64,000 bases of DNA from Actinopolyspora saharensis. GTDB lineage: Bacteria > Actinomycetota > Actinomycetes > Mycobacteriales > Pseudonocardiaceae. The notes under the pieces are model-generated. The model had not been told where the DNA came from and did not search any database. It was given only the letters and a program-made list of their open reading frames with translations. The position numbers and the translations under genes were made by a program. Shown here piece after piece: positions 46,201 to 56,526 of this stretch. Location: the NCBI RefSeq assembly GCF_900100925.1, contig NZ_FNKO01000001.1, positions 558,001-622,000 of the forward strand, written 5' to 3'. Every line of letters starts with the position of its first letter. The first letter of the stretch is position 1.

Positions 46201-46443
46201 GGCGTCTCCCGGTGGTGTCGCTGTGCGGTCGGTTCCGCGAGAGGTGACGTGCGGGGCGGCGTGCGCGTCGTGCTGCGGGTGGGGCCACCGACGACGGGGC
46301 TCTGCCGGCAGATCCCTCCGTGATCAGTATCCAGGTTCTCGAGTGCCTCGTGGATTTTTTCGGGGTGTGTTCTCGCGCTGCTGCGGATCTCGGTGCTGAG
46401 CCGCTCCGCCGTGCGGAGGCTGTCCGTGCGCTTCTCCTGAACC

Positions 46444-46473
46444 CGTGGGCCCCGCGTCGGGACGGGGCCCACG
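46444..46473. terminator. Hairpin after the MBL-fold gene
   Basis: CGTGGGCCCCG (46444-46454) and CGGGGCCCACG (46463-46473) form an 11-bp perfect stem with 8-nt loop, 38 nt beyond the stop at 46511 on the minus strand. The rest of 46201-46510 shows no gene. Confidence 0.6.
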
Positions 46474-46510
46474 AAGCACCGTACACACAGGTGTGTCCCG
46501 CCGGGGAGGC

Positions 46511-47296
46511 TCAGCTCGTCCGGGCCCAGTCGACGCGGTCGGCCAGTCCGGCTCGGGCGAAGGCCGCTTCGAGGTGTTGCCGGCCCTCGGTGAAGTGGGT
46601 CCAGCTGTCGTAGTGGACCGGCACGATGTGGTTCGCGTCGAGGACGCGGCACGCTTCGGCGGCCTGGGCGCTGTCGAGGACGATGGGCTTGCCGTCGAAG
46701 AGGACCGAGAACCGCGGGGCGCCGGCGAAGATGATGGCGGTGTCCACTGAGCCGAAGTGCTCCGCGATCTCGCCGACCGCCTCCAGCGAGGCGTTGTCGC
46801 CGCTGACGTAGACGGTGGGCAGGTCCTGGCCGGTGAGCACGAACCCGACGACCTGGCCGGCGACGGGTTCGACGTCCTCGCGCGAGGCCGGTCCGTGGAT
46901 GGCCGGAACGGCGGTCACGGTGACCGTGCCGCCGTTCGGGCGGTCGAGCTCGATGGTTTCCCAGTCGGCCATGCCCCGGGCCTTGGCGCCGAGTCGTTCG
47001 CCACCGCCGGGCGTGGTCAGGGTCAGCGGGACGTCGGCGAGCAGGGCGCGTCCGGAGGTGTCGAGGTTGTCGGCGTGCTCGTCGTGGGAGAGCAGCACGG
47101 CGTTCACCTGGCCGAGTTCGGCCGTGCTGCCTTCCGCGGGGGCGGTCTTGGTCAGGAGCGGTCCGTCGCTTTCGTAGTCGCCGGGCTCGTCGAAGGTCGG
47201 GTCGGTCAGGAAGCGCAGGCCGCCGTAGTCGAACAGGGCGGTGGGGCCGCCGAAGACGCGGACGGGCACCTGAGCAGTCGTGGTTGAGGTCGACAA
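46511..47296 (-). CDS. UlaG-like MBL-fold metallohydrolase
   Basis: About 261 aa if the TTG at 47296 is the start (STSTTTAQVPVRVFGGPTALFDYGG); a start 15 codons upstream (47341) is also open. The fold is shown by GLRFLTDPTFDEPGDY, LLSHDEHADNLDTSGR (HxxHxDH-like, first histidine before D-E-H-A-D-N), AIHGPASRED, VYVSGDNASLEAV and VPVHYDSWTHF. It belongs to the beta-lactamase superfamily group of UlaG-like hydrolases. Divergent from a CGNR regulator, from which it is separated by an inverted-repeat promoter region. Substrate unknown. Confidence 0.75.
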   Translation of the reverse strand: MSTSTTTAQVPVRVFGGPTALFDYGGLRFLTDPTFDEPGDYESDGPLLTKTAPAEGSTAELGQVNAVLLSHDEHADNLDTSGRALLADVPLTLTTPGGGERLGAKARGMADWETIELDRPNGGTVTVTAVPAIHGPASREDVEPVAGQVVGFVLTGQDLPTVYVSGDNASLEAVGEIAEHFGSVDTAIIFAGAPRFSVLFDGKPIVLDSAQAAEACRVLDANHIVPVHYDSWTHFTEGRQHLEAAFARAGLADRVDWARTS

Positions 47297-47304
47297 GGGA
47301 AATT

Positions 47305-47384
47305 CTCTCACGGATAGATTCAATGAAACCGTGATGCGCACACTAGTCGCGACTCATGGATAGATGCAAATTGAATCGTGAGAG
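47305..47384. promoter_or_regulatory. Long-spaced inverted repeat between MBL and CGNR genes
   Basis: CTCTCACG-GATA-GATTCAAT (47305-47324) faces ATTGAATC-CGTGAGAG read on the other arm (47370-47384): the halves GATTCAAT/ATTGAATC and CTCTCACG/CGTGAGAG are exact complements apart from a 4-nt insertion and one shared C. The dyad spans both starts' upstream regions and is a candidate operator of the CGNR regulator. Confidence 0.55.
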
Positions 47385-47407
47385 TCATGGATGGGGGAGG
47401 GCGTAAC

Positions 47408-48016
47408 ATGAGTGGCGTGGAGGAGACCGCGACCATCGAACCGGACCTGCCGTACGCCCCCGGCGAGGATCAGTACCTCTCCCTCGCGCTGGCCAACAGC
47501 GCCATCACCCTGCCCGGCGGGCACGTCGTCGATCTCCTCGGAACCCCCGCGGCCACGAACGACTGGCTGGCGGAACGCGATCTGGCGCCGGCCGGCACGG
47601 ACATGCGGGAGATGTGCGCGACACAACTGCGTTCACTGCGCGAGCAGATCCGGGCGCTGTTCGCCTCGCGCGTCGACGGCCTGCCTCCGCTGCCCGCCGC
47701 GCTGTCGGCGCTCAACGACGCGCTGACGAGGGTGCCGACCGCCCCGCTGCTCCAGTGGGACGACAGCACCGGGCCCTACCGCGCTGCGCCGCACCCCACG
47801 ACGCAGGTCGTCGATCACGCCCTGGCGATCCTCGCCGCGGACGCGGCTGATCTGCTGGCCGGCTCCGATGCCGAACGGCTCACCGCGTGCGGTTCCGACC
47901 CCTGCAACCGCTACCTGCTCCGGCGGGGCCGCCGCCACTGGTGCTCGACGCGCTGCGGGGACCGTGCTCGTGCCGCTCGCGCTTACGCCCGCCGAACCAG
48001 AGGCGACGCCGGATGA
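47408..48016 (+). CDS. CGNR zinc-finger regulator (ABATE domain)
   Basis: A 202-aa protein: N-terminal stress-induced ABATE-type domain (LSLALANSAITLPGGHVVDLLGTPAATNDWLAER) and a C-terminal CGNR zinc finger, here ACGSDPCNRYLLRRGRRHWCSTRCGDRARAARAYAR with four cysteines. ATG 47408 has a GGAGGG site. It is divergent from the MBL gene and probably its regulator. Such proteins act as small DNA-binding regulators in actinobacteria. No ligand known. Confidence 0.8.
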   Translation: MSGVEETATIEPDLPYAPGEDQYLSLALANSAITLPGGHVVDLLGTPAATNDWLAERDLAPAGTDMREMCATQLRSLREQIRALFASRVDGLPPLPAALSALNDALTRVPTAPLLQWDDSTGPYRAAPHPTTQVVDHALAILAADAADLLAGSDAERLTACGSDPCNRYLLRRGRRHWCSTRCGDRARAARAYARRTRGDAG

Positions 48017-48373
48017 CGTGATCGACTCACCCCGGCTTGCCGGACTCGGGGCAGGCGACCGATCGAGGCACGATCGTCCTGGCCAACGGCGATCATCGCA
48101 GCTCAGCAGATTCCGTCGGTGTTCGTGAGTGGTACACGGCAACAGCGCCGTGCCCGACAGCGAGCCGAGACCAAAGCATCCTCCCAGAAAGACGCTTTGC
48201 CTCTGCCCGCTATCGAGAAAGGACTCGTTTTCTACGCGGCCGAATGCTGCGGGCCGATGCCATGGCCGAAGCACTGAGGATCGGCCCGCGGGCCGGTAAG
48301 CGCGCTATGATCACCGATATCGCCCCGCGTCAGCCAGGTGACGGTTTTCCCTCGGTGGGTCCGATGGATCTGC
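48017..48373. other. Intergenic stretch, nothing recognised
   Basis: Lies between the convergent CGNR and GNAT genes. No supported gene. Confidence 0.4.
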
Positions 48374-48856
48374 TCAATCGAGCGTCTTCACCATCACCTG
48401 CTCCCTGGTCACGCCATCGGGTAGCAGACTCCCAAGCTCGTCGGTGACGACGAAGCCGTGACGCTGGTAGAGCGCGACAGCCGGTTCGTTTCCGGGAATC
48501 ACGGCGAGCTTCAACGCCGAACGACCTGACCGTGCTGCCCACTCGTGCACTGCCATTACGAGTCGATCTCCGACTCCGTGCCCCCGAGCCTCTGGACTGA
48601 CCCATACGGATCTCAGCTCGCCAGCCCCGTCATCACGGGGAAGCCCGCTGGCCATGCCCACGGGGCGACTGTTCATCAACGCGACAACGTTGTACGAGTC
48701 GGGCATCTCGAAACGCGCGCGCCACTGTGCTTCGCCCCCGTCCTGCCAGTCCGAAAGCCGCGATGTGAACGCGTACGGCGCGTCAGCCAGCGCAGCAAGA
48801 CGAGCCTCCCGCCACATGGGCCAGTCGTCGACTGCCAGCGTCCGCAAGGTCAACAT
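48374..48856 (-). CDS. GNAT-family N-acetyltransferase
   Basis: A 160-aa GNAT protein: LTLRTLAVDDWPMWREARLAAL, then GELRSVWVSPEARGHGVGDRLV (acetyl-CoA-binding R/QxxGxG/A motif region, VSPEARGHGVG), and LAVIPGNEPAVALYQRHGFV (motif B). ATG 48856 fits the family N-terminus; a 60-codon upstream extension looks non-coding. Acceptor substrate unknown. Not obviously linked to its neighbours. Confidence 0.8.
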   Translation of the reverse strand: MLTLRTLAVDDWPMWREARLAALADAPYAFTSRLSDWQDGGEAQWRARFEMPDSYNVVALMNSRPVGMASGLPRDDGAGELRSVWVSPEARGHGVGDRLVMAVHEWAARSGRSALKLAVIPGNEPAVALYQRHGFVVTDELGSLLPDGVTREQVMVKTLD

Positions 48857-50288
48857 GTCGACGAGTTTGCCCGCGCGGTGCGAACTGCGGCAACGAGACT
48901 GCGGCGCCGGCGTCAACCGACAAGAAACGTGGAAGCGATTCGCGTTGATGCCCGTTCCAGTTCCCGGTCTCATCCGTACACTCTGATTTTGGGTCAGCGG
49001 CGAGCCTTCGGTGTGGCCGTGCCGCCGGGTACGCAATACTGGTGGTCTCGGTCGTACCGGCCGCAGTGCTCTGGGTAGGTTGGAGAGATGTCAGCACATT
49101 CTGGCCGCCGAATTCGCTGACGAGTGTTGCTGAGGCAGCGAGACTGGAAGGCAGTGAATGGCTGCGGCGGTGGAGTATCTCTGACCACCACCGATAACAC
49201 CCCGTGACCAGGAACCGCTCCCTGCTTCGGAATCAGCCCACCCCGCATCCCCAGTGCCCAGGTGTGGAACAGTCAGTCCCGCAGTCGTAAGCGAATTCAA
49301 CCCGTAGTGGCCACGCAAATCGCATGTTCGCTCGTAGTGCGGGATTGCTCCATCGGAGCACCGAGCCTCATCCTGTGGCTGTTGCCTGTCAGGTGTCGGC
49401 TCGCCACCCGACGGGCAGCGAGATCGTGTGGTGTTCGGAGTCTCCGGTGTGGTGCAGCTCGTCGGCTGTGCGCTGTTCCGCGGCGTGGCGAGCGCGACTC
49501 CGGACGCCGCCGCGAGCTCTTGCGCCTTGCTCGAACGGCCGGTGTCGCTTCCGGAGCGCGTTTCCTCGAGGACGGTCGGTGATGAAACGTCACAACGCCC
49601 GCACCGTCCTGGTTTCGCCTCTCCCGCGGTCGAGCGTGCTCGGAATGCGCTTGTTACCAGGACCTTCGGTACTTTCTCGAACCGAGCTCTTGCTTCGGGA
49701 GGTGATCGTTGTCATAGTCCGTGAAACGTTTCACGGATGGAGGCTCCGATGGCAGCACCGGTGGTGGCCGAAGTGGTTCCCGAACTCCGCGAGGCCGCTG
49801 AGGGCTTCCGGCGAGTGGTGACACCGCGCTCGGATTCGGTGCGTGTCGAGACCGAGCCGACCCCGGCGTCGCTGCACCTCCCAGTGGGGTGGAACGGAGC
49901 CGGAACGTCCACGCAGCCGCAGGCCGGCACTCCTCCCTTCGCGGGCAGCGGGCGGCGGTGCGGCGTGGCTCGTCCCCGGTGCGGATCAGTTCGCCCGGAT
50001 TCGCGGCCGCGGAGGGCGGACTCGTTCGGATCCGTCGGTGCACTCGCGCTCTGACGAACGCAACAGAGGACGTTTCTGTGCTCGCGGGTGACTGACCAGG
50101 GGCATAACACCGCGTTGCGCGCTCTCCGCGCTCGTCCGCTTTCTGCGCGGCGATGGCGCGGTGGATCTGCGTCGACTCCTCGAGTCCTCGAGGGGTTCGG
50201 CGCGGCTGCTCGGGCCGAGACCGCGATGACGGGCCGGTGTCTCGGGGTCGATCCGTGAGAAGTGTCCAGCGAGAAAGGAATCGTGCCC
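48857..50288. other. About 1.4 kb without a recognised gene, upstream of the rhamnosidase operon
   Basis: Only the LacI-type palindrome at 49718-49737 stands out. A frame from 49738 (MEAPMAAPVVAEVVPELREAAEGFRRVV) begins just behind it and looks partly coding, with LHLPVGWNGAG and, in a neighbouring frame, AAWLVPGADQFARIRG. It could be a broken gene that once headed the operon; I cannot name it. Confidence 0.4.
49718..49737. promoter_or_regulatory. Perfect 20-bp palindrome, LacI-family operator type
   Basis: TCCGTGAAACGTTTCACGGA is exactly self-complementary. The core TGAAACGTTTCA is a common operator type of LacI-family sugar regulators in actinomycetes. It lies 551 bp upstream of the GH78 start, with a possible broken leader gene between. 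No LacI gene is in the window. Confidence 0.7.
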
Positions 50289-53200
50289 ATGACTGAGAAC
50301 TCGTCCGGGCTGGACGGTGTGTCCCGAAGACGCTTTCTCCGGGCCACGGCCGCCGGGGCTGCGGGCCTGGCCGTCAGCAGCACGGCGGTGGGGCTCGGCA
50401 GCGACGCGGCGGCCGCCGCGGGCCGGGCATCGGTCGACGGTTTGTCGGTGGCGGGGCGGTTCGACCAGCCGCTGGGTGTCGACGACCGCACGCCGTTGCT
50501 GGCCTGGCGTCTGGAGCGGGGAACCCAGCACGCCTACCAGGTTCGCGCCGCGAGCAGCCCGGAGAAGCTGGCCGCGCCGGATCTGTGGGACACCGGCTGG
50601 GTGCGCTCCGGCACCTCGACCGGGGTCGCCTACGCGGGTGAGCCCCTGGGGGCGCGGCAGCCGGTCTTCTGGCAGGTGCGGGTCACCGACGCCCACGGTG
50701 CGGTCTCGGAGTGGAGCGCTCCGTCGCGGTGGGAGCTCGGGCTGCTGGACTCGTCCGACTGGTCCCCCCGCCGCGTGGCTCGAGCACCCCGACCGCGGCG
50801 ATGCCGACCCGCTTCCCGTCTTCGCTCGTGGCTTCACGGTCGACCAGGGCAGGACCGTGGAGCGGGCGCGGCTCTACCTGGCGGGCCTCGGCGCCTACGA
50901 GGCCACGCTGAACGGTCGGCGGGTCACCGACGCGGTCCACCTGCCGGGCGATTCCAACCCGCAGCAGTCGGTCGAGGTGGGAACCTACGACGTCACCGAG
51001 CTGCTGGACAGCGGTCCGAACGTCGTCGGCGTGCGGCTCGGCAACGGCACCTTCAACATCGTCGAGATCACCAACCCCGCCGCGGGGCGCGACGAGGTCT
51101 ACACCAAGTTCTCCAGCGCGGTCGCGGAGCCGACGACACTGGCCGCGGCGACCGCGGCCGGGGCCACGAGCGTCCAGGTGGCCGATGTGGACGGTTTTGC
51201 CGTGGGGGCCACGGTGAACATCGACACCGGCGACGGCGGTACCCGGCTGGAGAGCCGCGTGGTCACCGAGGTGGGCACCGCCGGCGCGGACGGCAGCGGC
51301 GTCAGCTTCACCGACCCCCTCGTCGAGGACCACGACGCGGGTGCCGCCGTCACCCGCTCCGGCACCGCCGACGAGGCCCGCACCGCGATCAGCCCGCGGC
51401 TGCTGGCCCGCCTGGAGATCACCTACGCGGACGGGTCCACGGACACGGTCGTCACCGACCGGCAGTGGCGCACGGCGCTGGGCCCGTCGGTCACCGACAA
51501 CTGGTACGCGGGCACCGACTACGACGCGCGCCGCGAACAGCCCGGCTGGGACCGGCCGGGGGCCGACCTGTCGGCGGCGGCCACGCGCAGCGACGGTGCG
51601 GCGACCGGCTGGATCGCCGCGGGCCTCGCCCCGCCGCCCAATCTGGACACCAAGCTCGCCTGGCGGCGGGCGGACCCGGTCAAGGTCGTCGACACCGTCG
51701 CCGCGGTGGTCGTCACCGAGCCGCGGCCGGGAACCTGGGTGTTCGACTTCGGGCAGAACTTCTCCGCGCTGTTCGAGCTGAGCGTCGACGCCGCGGTGCC
51801 TGCGGGAACGGTGATCAGGATGCAGCCCGCCGAGTCGCTGCACGGCGACGGCACCGTCGACGCGTCCAGCATGGGCAGTGCCGAGCACATCTACGACACC
51901 TACACCACCGCCGGGTCCGCGCAGGGCGAGCGGTGGCGTCCGCAGTTCGTGTACCACGGTTTCCAGTACGTCCAGCTCACCGGGCTTCCCGAGGGGCATC
52001 GCGCGACGAGCGGGATGCTGACGGCGCTGCCGATCCGCGCGTCGACGAACGTCTCCGGCGATGTGTCCACCTCCAGCGAGATGGTCAACCGGCTCCACCG
52101 GATGAGCACCCACTCGATCGCCAGCAACATGCAGTCGATCTTCACCGACTGCCCCAACCGGGAGAAGCTGGGCTGGCTGGCCGACATGCTGCACTCGATC
52201 CAGGCCATCGACCGCAACTTCGAGATGTCGGCCTATCTGCCGCACATGCAGCGGATGATGCGCGAAGCCCAGCTCTCCGCGGGCCCCAACGCGGGGATGG
52301 TTCCGGCGCACGCTCCGGAGTTCCCGGTGTTCGGCGGTGGGTATCGCGACGACGTCAACTGGGGCAGTGCGGTGGTCGTCGTGCCGTGGTGGCTGTGGCA
52401 GCACCACGGGGACACCGCCACGATGGCCGAGCACTACCCGGACATGGTCGACTACCACGATTTCGTCCGCACGGTGCAGGCCGGCGCGGACGGCGGCACG
52501 AATCTGGTCTACGGCGGGCTCGGCGACTGGGTGGCTGCCGACGAGCGCACGCCGAAGCTGCTGACGGGCACCTACGCCTACTACCGGATGACCGAGTGCC
52601 TGGCGCAGATGGCCGCCGCGCTCGGCAAGGGTGGCGACGCGCGGCGCTACAGCGGCCTCGCCGCCGACATCAGGGCCGAGTTCAACGCGCGTTTCTTCAA
52701 CGACGAGCTGCGGGCCTACACCAACGAGGGCAACGGCGGCACGGTCGGCACCCAGGCCGCCGACGCGCTGGCGCTGGACGCGGGGCTGGTCCCGGAGGGG
52801 CAGCAAGAGCACGTTCTCGACGACCTGGTCCGACGGATCCACGAGTACCACCCGTCCGGCGGGGGGCCGCACGTCAGTGGTGGAACGATCTCGCTGGGCC
52901 CCATTTTCCGCGCGTTGACCGACGGCGGGCGCGCCGACCTCGTCTGGCAGGTGCTGCACGAGACCAGCAGGCCGAGCTACGGGGCGTTCCTGCAGCCCAG
53001 CGAGATGAACCCTCGCGGCATGACCACCGTTCCGGAGCACTGGCACGCCCCGGAGAACAGTTCGTCGCTGAACCACATGATCCTGCTGCAGATCGACGAG
53101 TGGTTCAGCACGGGCTTGGCCGGGATCCGGCGCGCCCCCGGCTCCGTGGCCTACGGGAAGATCGTCGTCCAGCCGCGGCTGGTCGGTACCGAGCAGCACC

Positions 53201-53499
53201 CGCTCACGCACGTGCAGGGCCACTACGACGGCCCGCGCGGCCGGATCAGCAGTTCCTGGCGGCTGACCGGCCGGGGTGGTCGGGACTTCGAGCTCGACGT
53301 CGTCATCCCGGCCAACTCGGTCGGCGAGATCCACGTGCCCACGGTTCGTCCGCAGGCGGTGTGGCTCAACGGTAGTCATGTCCGCGCTTCGAACGAGGCG
53401 AAGTTCGAGTCCTACACGGAGGGCTGTGCCGTCTACTCGGTCGGGCCGGGTAGCTACAGCTTCAGCTCGCAGCTGCACCAGGGTGGAGGTCCCCGATGA
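50289..53499 (+). pseudogene. Tat-exported GH78 alpha-L-rhamnosidase, one frameshift
   Basis: From ATG 50289 (AAAGGAA site) the protein starts with a Tat signal, SRRRFLRATAAGAAGLAVSS, then GLSVAGRFDQPLGVDDRTPLLAW. A run of six C at 50764-50769 shifts the frame; dropping one base joins DSSDWS to AAWLEHPDRGDADPLPVFAR and gives about 1069 aa. The later part is a full GH78 enzyme: GVRLGNGTFNI, WVFDFGQNFSALFEL, FTDCPNREKLGWLADM (the catalytic-domain acidic motif DxPxRExxGW), and YGAFLQPSEMNPRGMTTVPEHWH. It should cleave terminal L-rhamnose from exported glycans. Overlaps the GH106 gene by 4 nt. Mutation or sequencing error cannot be told apart here. Confidence 0.82.
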
Positions 53500-56456
53500 C
53501 TGATGTGTCCCGACGTTCCTTTCTCGCCGCGACGGCCGGGGCGGGTGCCGCGGCCGCCCTGCCGTGGGGCTTTGCGGGGGCGGGCCAGGCGGCCGCGGCG
53601 CGCGGGGCCTCCGCGGGAGAGTTCGCCGAGGCGTTCGCCGCTCCCGCTCGTTCGGTGCAGGGCAGGTTCCGGTGGTGGTGGCCGCACGGGCTGGTCGATC
53701 CGGCGGAGATCGCGCGGGAGGTCGACGAGATCGCCGATGCGGGCTTCGGCGGTGTCGAGATCGCGGACGTGCACCACAGCGCCGCGGAGCCGTTGGACCC
53801 GGCCGAGCACGGGTGGGGGACCGGCCCGTGGGTCGCGGCGGTGGAGGCGGCGCTGGGCAGGGCGGCCGAGCGCGACGTGACCGTCGACATCACGGTCGGG
53901 CCGTCGTGGCCCGCGGCGCTGCCGACCGTGACTCCGCGGAGCACGGCGGCCGCGACCGAGTTGGCGCACGGGCTGGTGCGGGTCGACGGCGGCAGCTACG
54001 AGGGCGAGGTGCCCGGCCCGGCGGTCGCAGCGGCCTCCGGGGTCACCGAGCACCGGCTGCACACGGTGCAGGCGGCCCGGCTGGCCGACGGTGCCGCGGC
54101 GGAGCAGCCGTACCGGCTGGACCAGGCGAGCGTCACCGACCTGACCGCCTCGGTGCGCGACGGGCGCATCGGGTTCACCGCCCCGGAGGCAGGCAGCTGG
54201 CTGATCATCGCCACCTGGCTGCGCGGCTCGGGGCAGCGCCCGGAAGGGGGCCCGCACACCGAGCCGGTCTCCTACGTCGTCGACCACTTCAGCGCGGCGG
54301 GCACGCAGGCGGTGATCGACTTCTGGGAGGGGCGGATCCTGACGCCGCGCATGCGGGAGCTGCTCCGGCGCACCGGCGGAGCGATGTTCGAGGACTCCCT
54401 CGAGCTGGAGACCGAGGCGAGTCTGTGGACACCGGACTTGCTCGAGGAGTTCCGACGTCGTCGGGGATACGACCTGCTGCCGTACCTGCCGGTGGTGCTG
54501 CGGATGCACGAGGACCGCGTGTTCTCCTACGACGAGGCCACCGACCGGCGGGTGGCCGACGACCTCAACGCGGTCCGCTCCGAGCTCTACCTCGAGCACC
54601 ACCTGCGTCCGCTGCAGGAGTGGTTGCACGGGCTCGGGCTCGAGCTGCGCATCCAGCCGTACGGGTTGGAGACCGACGCGGTGACCAGCGCGGCCGTCGT
54701 GGACACGCCGGAGGGCGAGTCGCTGGGGTTCAACAACCTCGACGATTTCCGCTCGTTGGCGGGTGGGCGCGACATGGGCGGCAACGAGAAGCTGTCCAGC
54801 GAGGCCGCCGCCGTCTACGGCGGCTCGTACAGCACCACGTGGGATCACGTCGTGCGCACGGTCTCGCGGGAGTACACCGCCGGGGTCAACCAGGCGGTGC
54901 TGCACGGTTTCTCCTACGCCGAGGCTCCGGGGGCCCGGTGGCCCGGCTTCGCCGCGTTCACTCCCTACGACGGCGGGGTCGGCTACAGCGAGTCGTGGGG
55001 GCCGCGGCACCCGATCTGGCGACACGCTCCCGACGTCGCGGGATTCCTGGCGCGGTCGCAGCTGGTTCTGCAGACGGGCAGGTCGCGGGTGGATGTGGCC
55101 TTCCTCCGCCAGAAGGGCTACGCCGGCACCGGATTCGGCGCGGCGTGGTTCACCCCCGAGGGTGTCCCTCGCGGGTGGACGCACCAGTTCCTCAGCCCGG
55201 GGCTGCTCGAGCTTGCCGCGGCGCGCGTGGAAGGCGGCAGGCTGGCACCGGACGGGCCCGGCTACAAGTTGCTGGTGTTCGAGGGCGACGCCTTCAACGG
55301 GAAGGTGGAGACGATGCCGCTGGCCACGGCCCGGCGGTTGCTGGAGTTCGCCCGCGGTGGTCTGCCGATCCTCGCGGTGGGTGCGTGGGACGCTCCTACG
55401 GTTCCGGGCGTTGCCGCACCCGGGGAGAACGAGGAGCTCGCCGAGGTCATGGCGCGGCTGCTGGCGCAGCCGTCGGTGCACCGCGTCGACAGCCGTGCGG
55501 GCATCGCGGACGGGGTGGCGGCGCTGGGGCTGCGGCCGGACGTGCGCTACGCCGCGTCCTCCCCGCTGCTGCACGCCCGCCGCCGCGGCGAGGACGCCGA
55601 GTACTACTACTTCGTCAACGGGTCCGATGAGGAGACGGTGGATCACGACGTCACCTTCGCCACCACGGTGCAACCGGTGATCCCGTACCGGCTCGACCTG
55701 TGGACCGGCGGCATCGAGCGCGCCGTGGTGCACGAGTCCGACGGTGGCCTCGTGCGGCTGCGGGTGCGTCTCGACCCCGGGGCCGCCACCGTGATCGTGC
55801 TGGCGCGGCCGAACTGGCGCGGTGACGGTGTCGCCGCGGGCGGCGGCGTGCTGTCCACCGAGGCGGACGCGGTCGTGGAGCGCGACGGCCGGGTGGTGGT
55901 GCGCGCCGCGGCGAGCGGGACGTACCGCTCGACGTTGTCCAACGGCCGCACCGTTGCCACGCGGATCGCCGCGGTGCCGGAGGAGCTCCCGCTCACGGAC
56001 TGGACGGTGACCGTGGAGGACTGGCGTCCCGGTGCCTCGCCCACCGAGACGGAGGTGCGCAGGCACGACAGGAAGCTCGACGCTCCGGTGCCGTGGACGG
56101 AGCTGCCCGGGCTGGCCGACGTGTCCGGAGTGGGAAGGTATTCGGCCACGGTGCACCTCGGGCCCGCCTGGACGGGTGGGCACGGCGCGTACTTGCACCT
56201 CGGGGAGGTCGCCGACACGTTCCGCGTCGTGGTGAACGGGACCGCGCTGCCGCCCGCCGATCAGCAGGCCGGCGTCGTCGATGTGGGCGGTTTCCTCCGG
56301 CAGGGTCCCAACACGATCGAGATCGAAACGGTCTCGACGCTGATCAACCGGATGCGCGTCTTTCGGCCGGAGGTGTACGGGGCGGTCGGCCGCGCCCGCT
56401 ACGGCCTCGCCGGTCCCGTGCGGCTGGTCCCGTACGGCCAGGCTCGTCTGAAGTAG
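53496..56456 (+). CDS. Tat-exported GH106 alpha-L-rhamnosidase
   Basis: A 986-aa protein. Tat signal peptide DVSRRSFLAATAGAGAAAAL, then FRWWWPHGLVDPAEIAREVDEIADAGFGGVEIADV, the start of the GH106-type catalytic barrel. Further on are IDFWEGRILTPRMRELLRRTGGAMFEDSLELE and GVNQAVLHGFSYAEAPG, and a C-terminal jelly-roll (YSATVHLGPAWTG; FRVVVNGTALPPADQQAG). GH106 enzymes remove L-rhamnose from rhamnogalacturonan and related glycans. The start overlaps the GH78 stop (ATGA), so both are made together outside the cell. No transporter or rhamnose catabolic gene is adjacent. Confidence 0.83.
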   Translation: MTDVSRRSFLAATAGAGAAAALPWGFAGAGQAAAARGASAGEFAEAFAAPARSVQGRFRWWWPHGLVDPAEIAREVDEIADAGFGGVEIADVHHSAAEPLDPAEHGWGTGPWVAAVEAALGRAAERDVTVDITVGPSWPAALPTVTPRSTAAATELAHGLVRVDGGSYEGEVPGPAVAAASGVTEHRLHTVQAARLADGAAAEQPYRLDQASVTDLTASVRDGRIGFTAPEAGSWLIIATWLRGSGQRPEGGPHTEPVSYVVDHFSAAGTQAVIDFWEGRILTPRMRELLRRTGGAMFEDSLELETEASLWTPDLLEEFRRRRGYDLLPYLPVVLRMHEDRVFSYDEATDRRVADDLNAVRSELYLEHHLRPLQEWLHGLGLELRIQPYGLETDAVTSAAVVDTPEGESLGFNNLDDFRSLAGGRDMGGNEKLSSEAAAVYGGSYSTTWDHVVRTVSREYTAGVNQAVLHGFSYAEAPGARWPGFAAFTPYDGGVGYSESWGPRHPIWRHAPDVAGFLARSQLVLQTGRSRVDVAFLRQKGYAGTGFGAAWFTPEGVPRGWTHQFLSPGLLELAAARVEGGRLAPDGPGYKLLVFEGDAFNGKVETMPLATARRLLEFARGGLPILAVGAWDAPTVPGVAAPGENEELAEVMARLLAQPSVHRVDSRAGIADGVAALGLRPDVRYAASSPLLHARRRGEDAEYYYFVNGSDEETVDHDVTFATTVQPVIPYRLDLWTGGIERAVVHESDGGLVRLRVRLDPGAATVIVLARPNWRGDGVAAGGGVLSTEADAVVERDGRVVVRAAASGTYRSTLSNGRTVATRIAAVPEELPLTDWTVTVEDWRPGASPTETEVRRHDRKLDAPVPWTELPGLADVSGVGRYSATVHLGPAWTGGHGAYLHLGEVADTFRVVVNGTALPPADQQAGVVDVGGFLRQGPNTIEIETVSTLINRMRVFRPEVYGAVGRARYGLAGPVRLVPYGQARLK

Positions 56457-56465
56457 TCGGTGCCC

Positions 56466-56497
56466 GCCGCCCCTGGCCGTTGCCGGTCAGGGGCGGC
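56466..56497. terminator. Bidirectional hairpin between GH106 and the amidohydrolase
   Basis: GCCGCCCCTG (56466-56475) pairs with CAGGGGCGGC (56488-56497), extended by three further pairs (one G-U) to a 13-bp stem with 6-nt loop. It sits 10 nt after the GH106 stop and 30 nt after the stop of the convergent gene at 56527. Confidence 0.75.
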
Positions 56498-56526
56498 GCG
56501 GGGCGAGCGCCCGGCAAAGGCGTGCC

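Noticed and set aside
49718..49737. parS chromosome partition site
   Set aside because: The parS consensus is TGTTTCACGTGAAACA; here the half-sites are arranged as GTGAAACGTTTCAC, which is the LacI-type order.
50683..53478. Long minus-strand open frame opposite GH78
   Set aside because: GC-rich antisense shadow without domain or ribosome site.
53454..56198. Long minus-strand open frame opposite GH106
   Set aside because: Antisense shadow of a high-GC gene; no recognisable protein.
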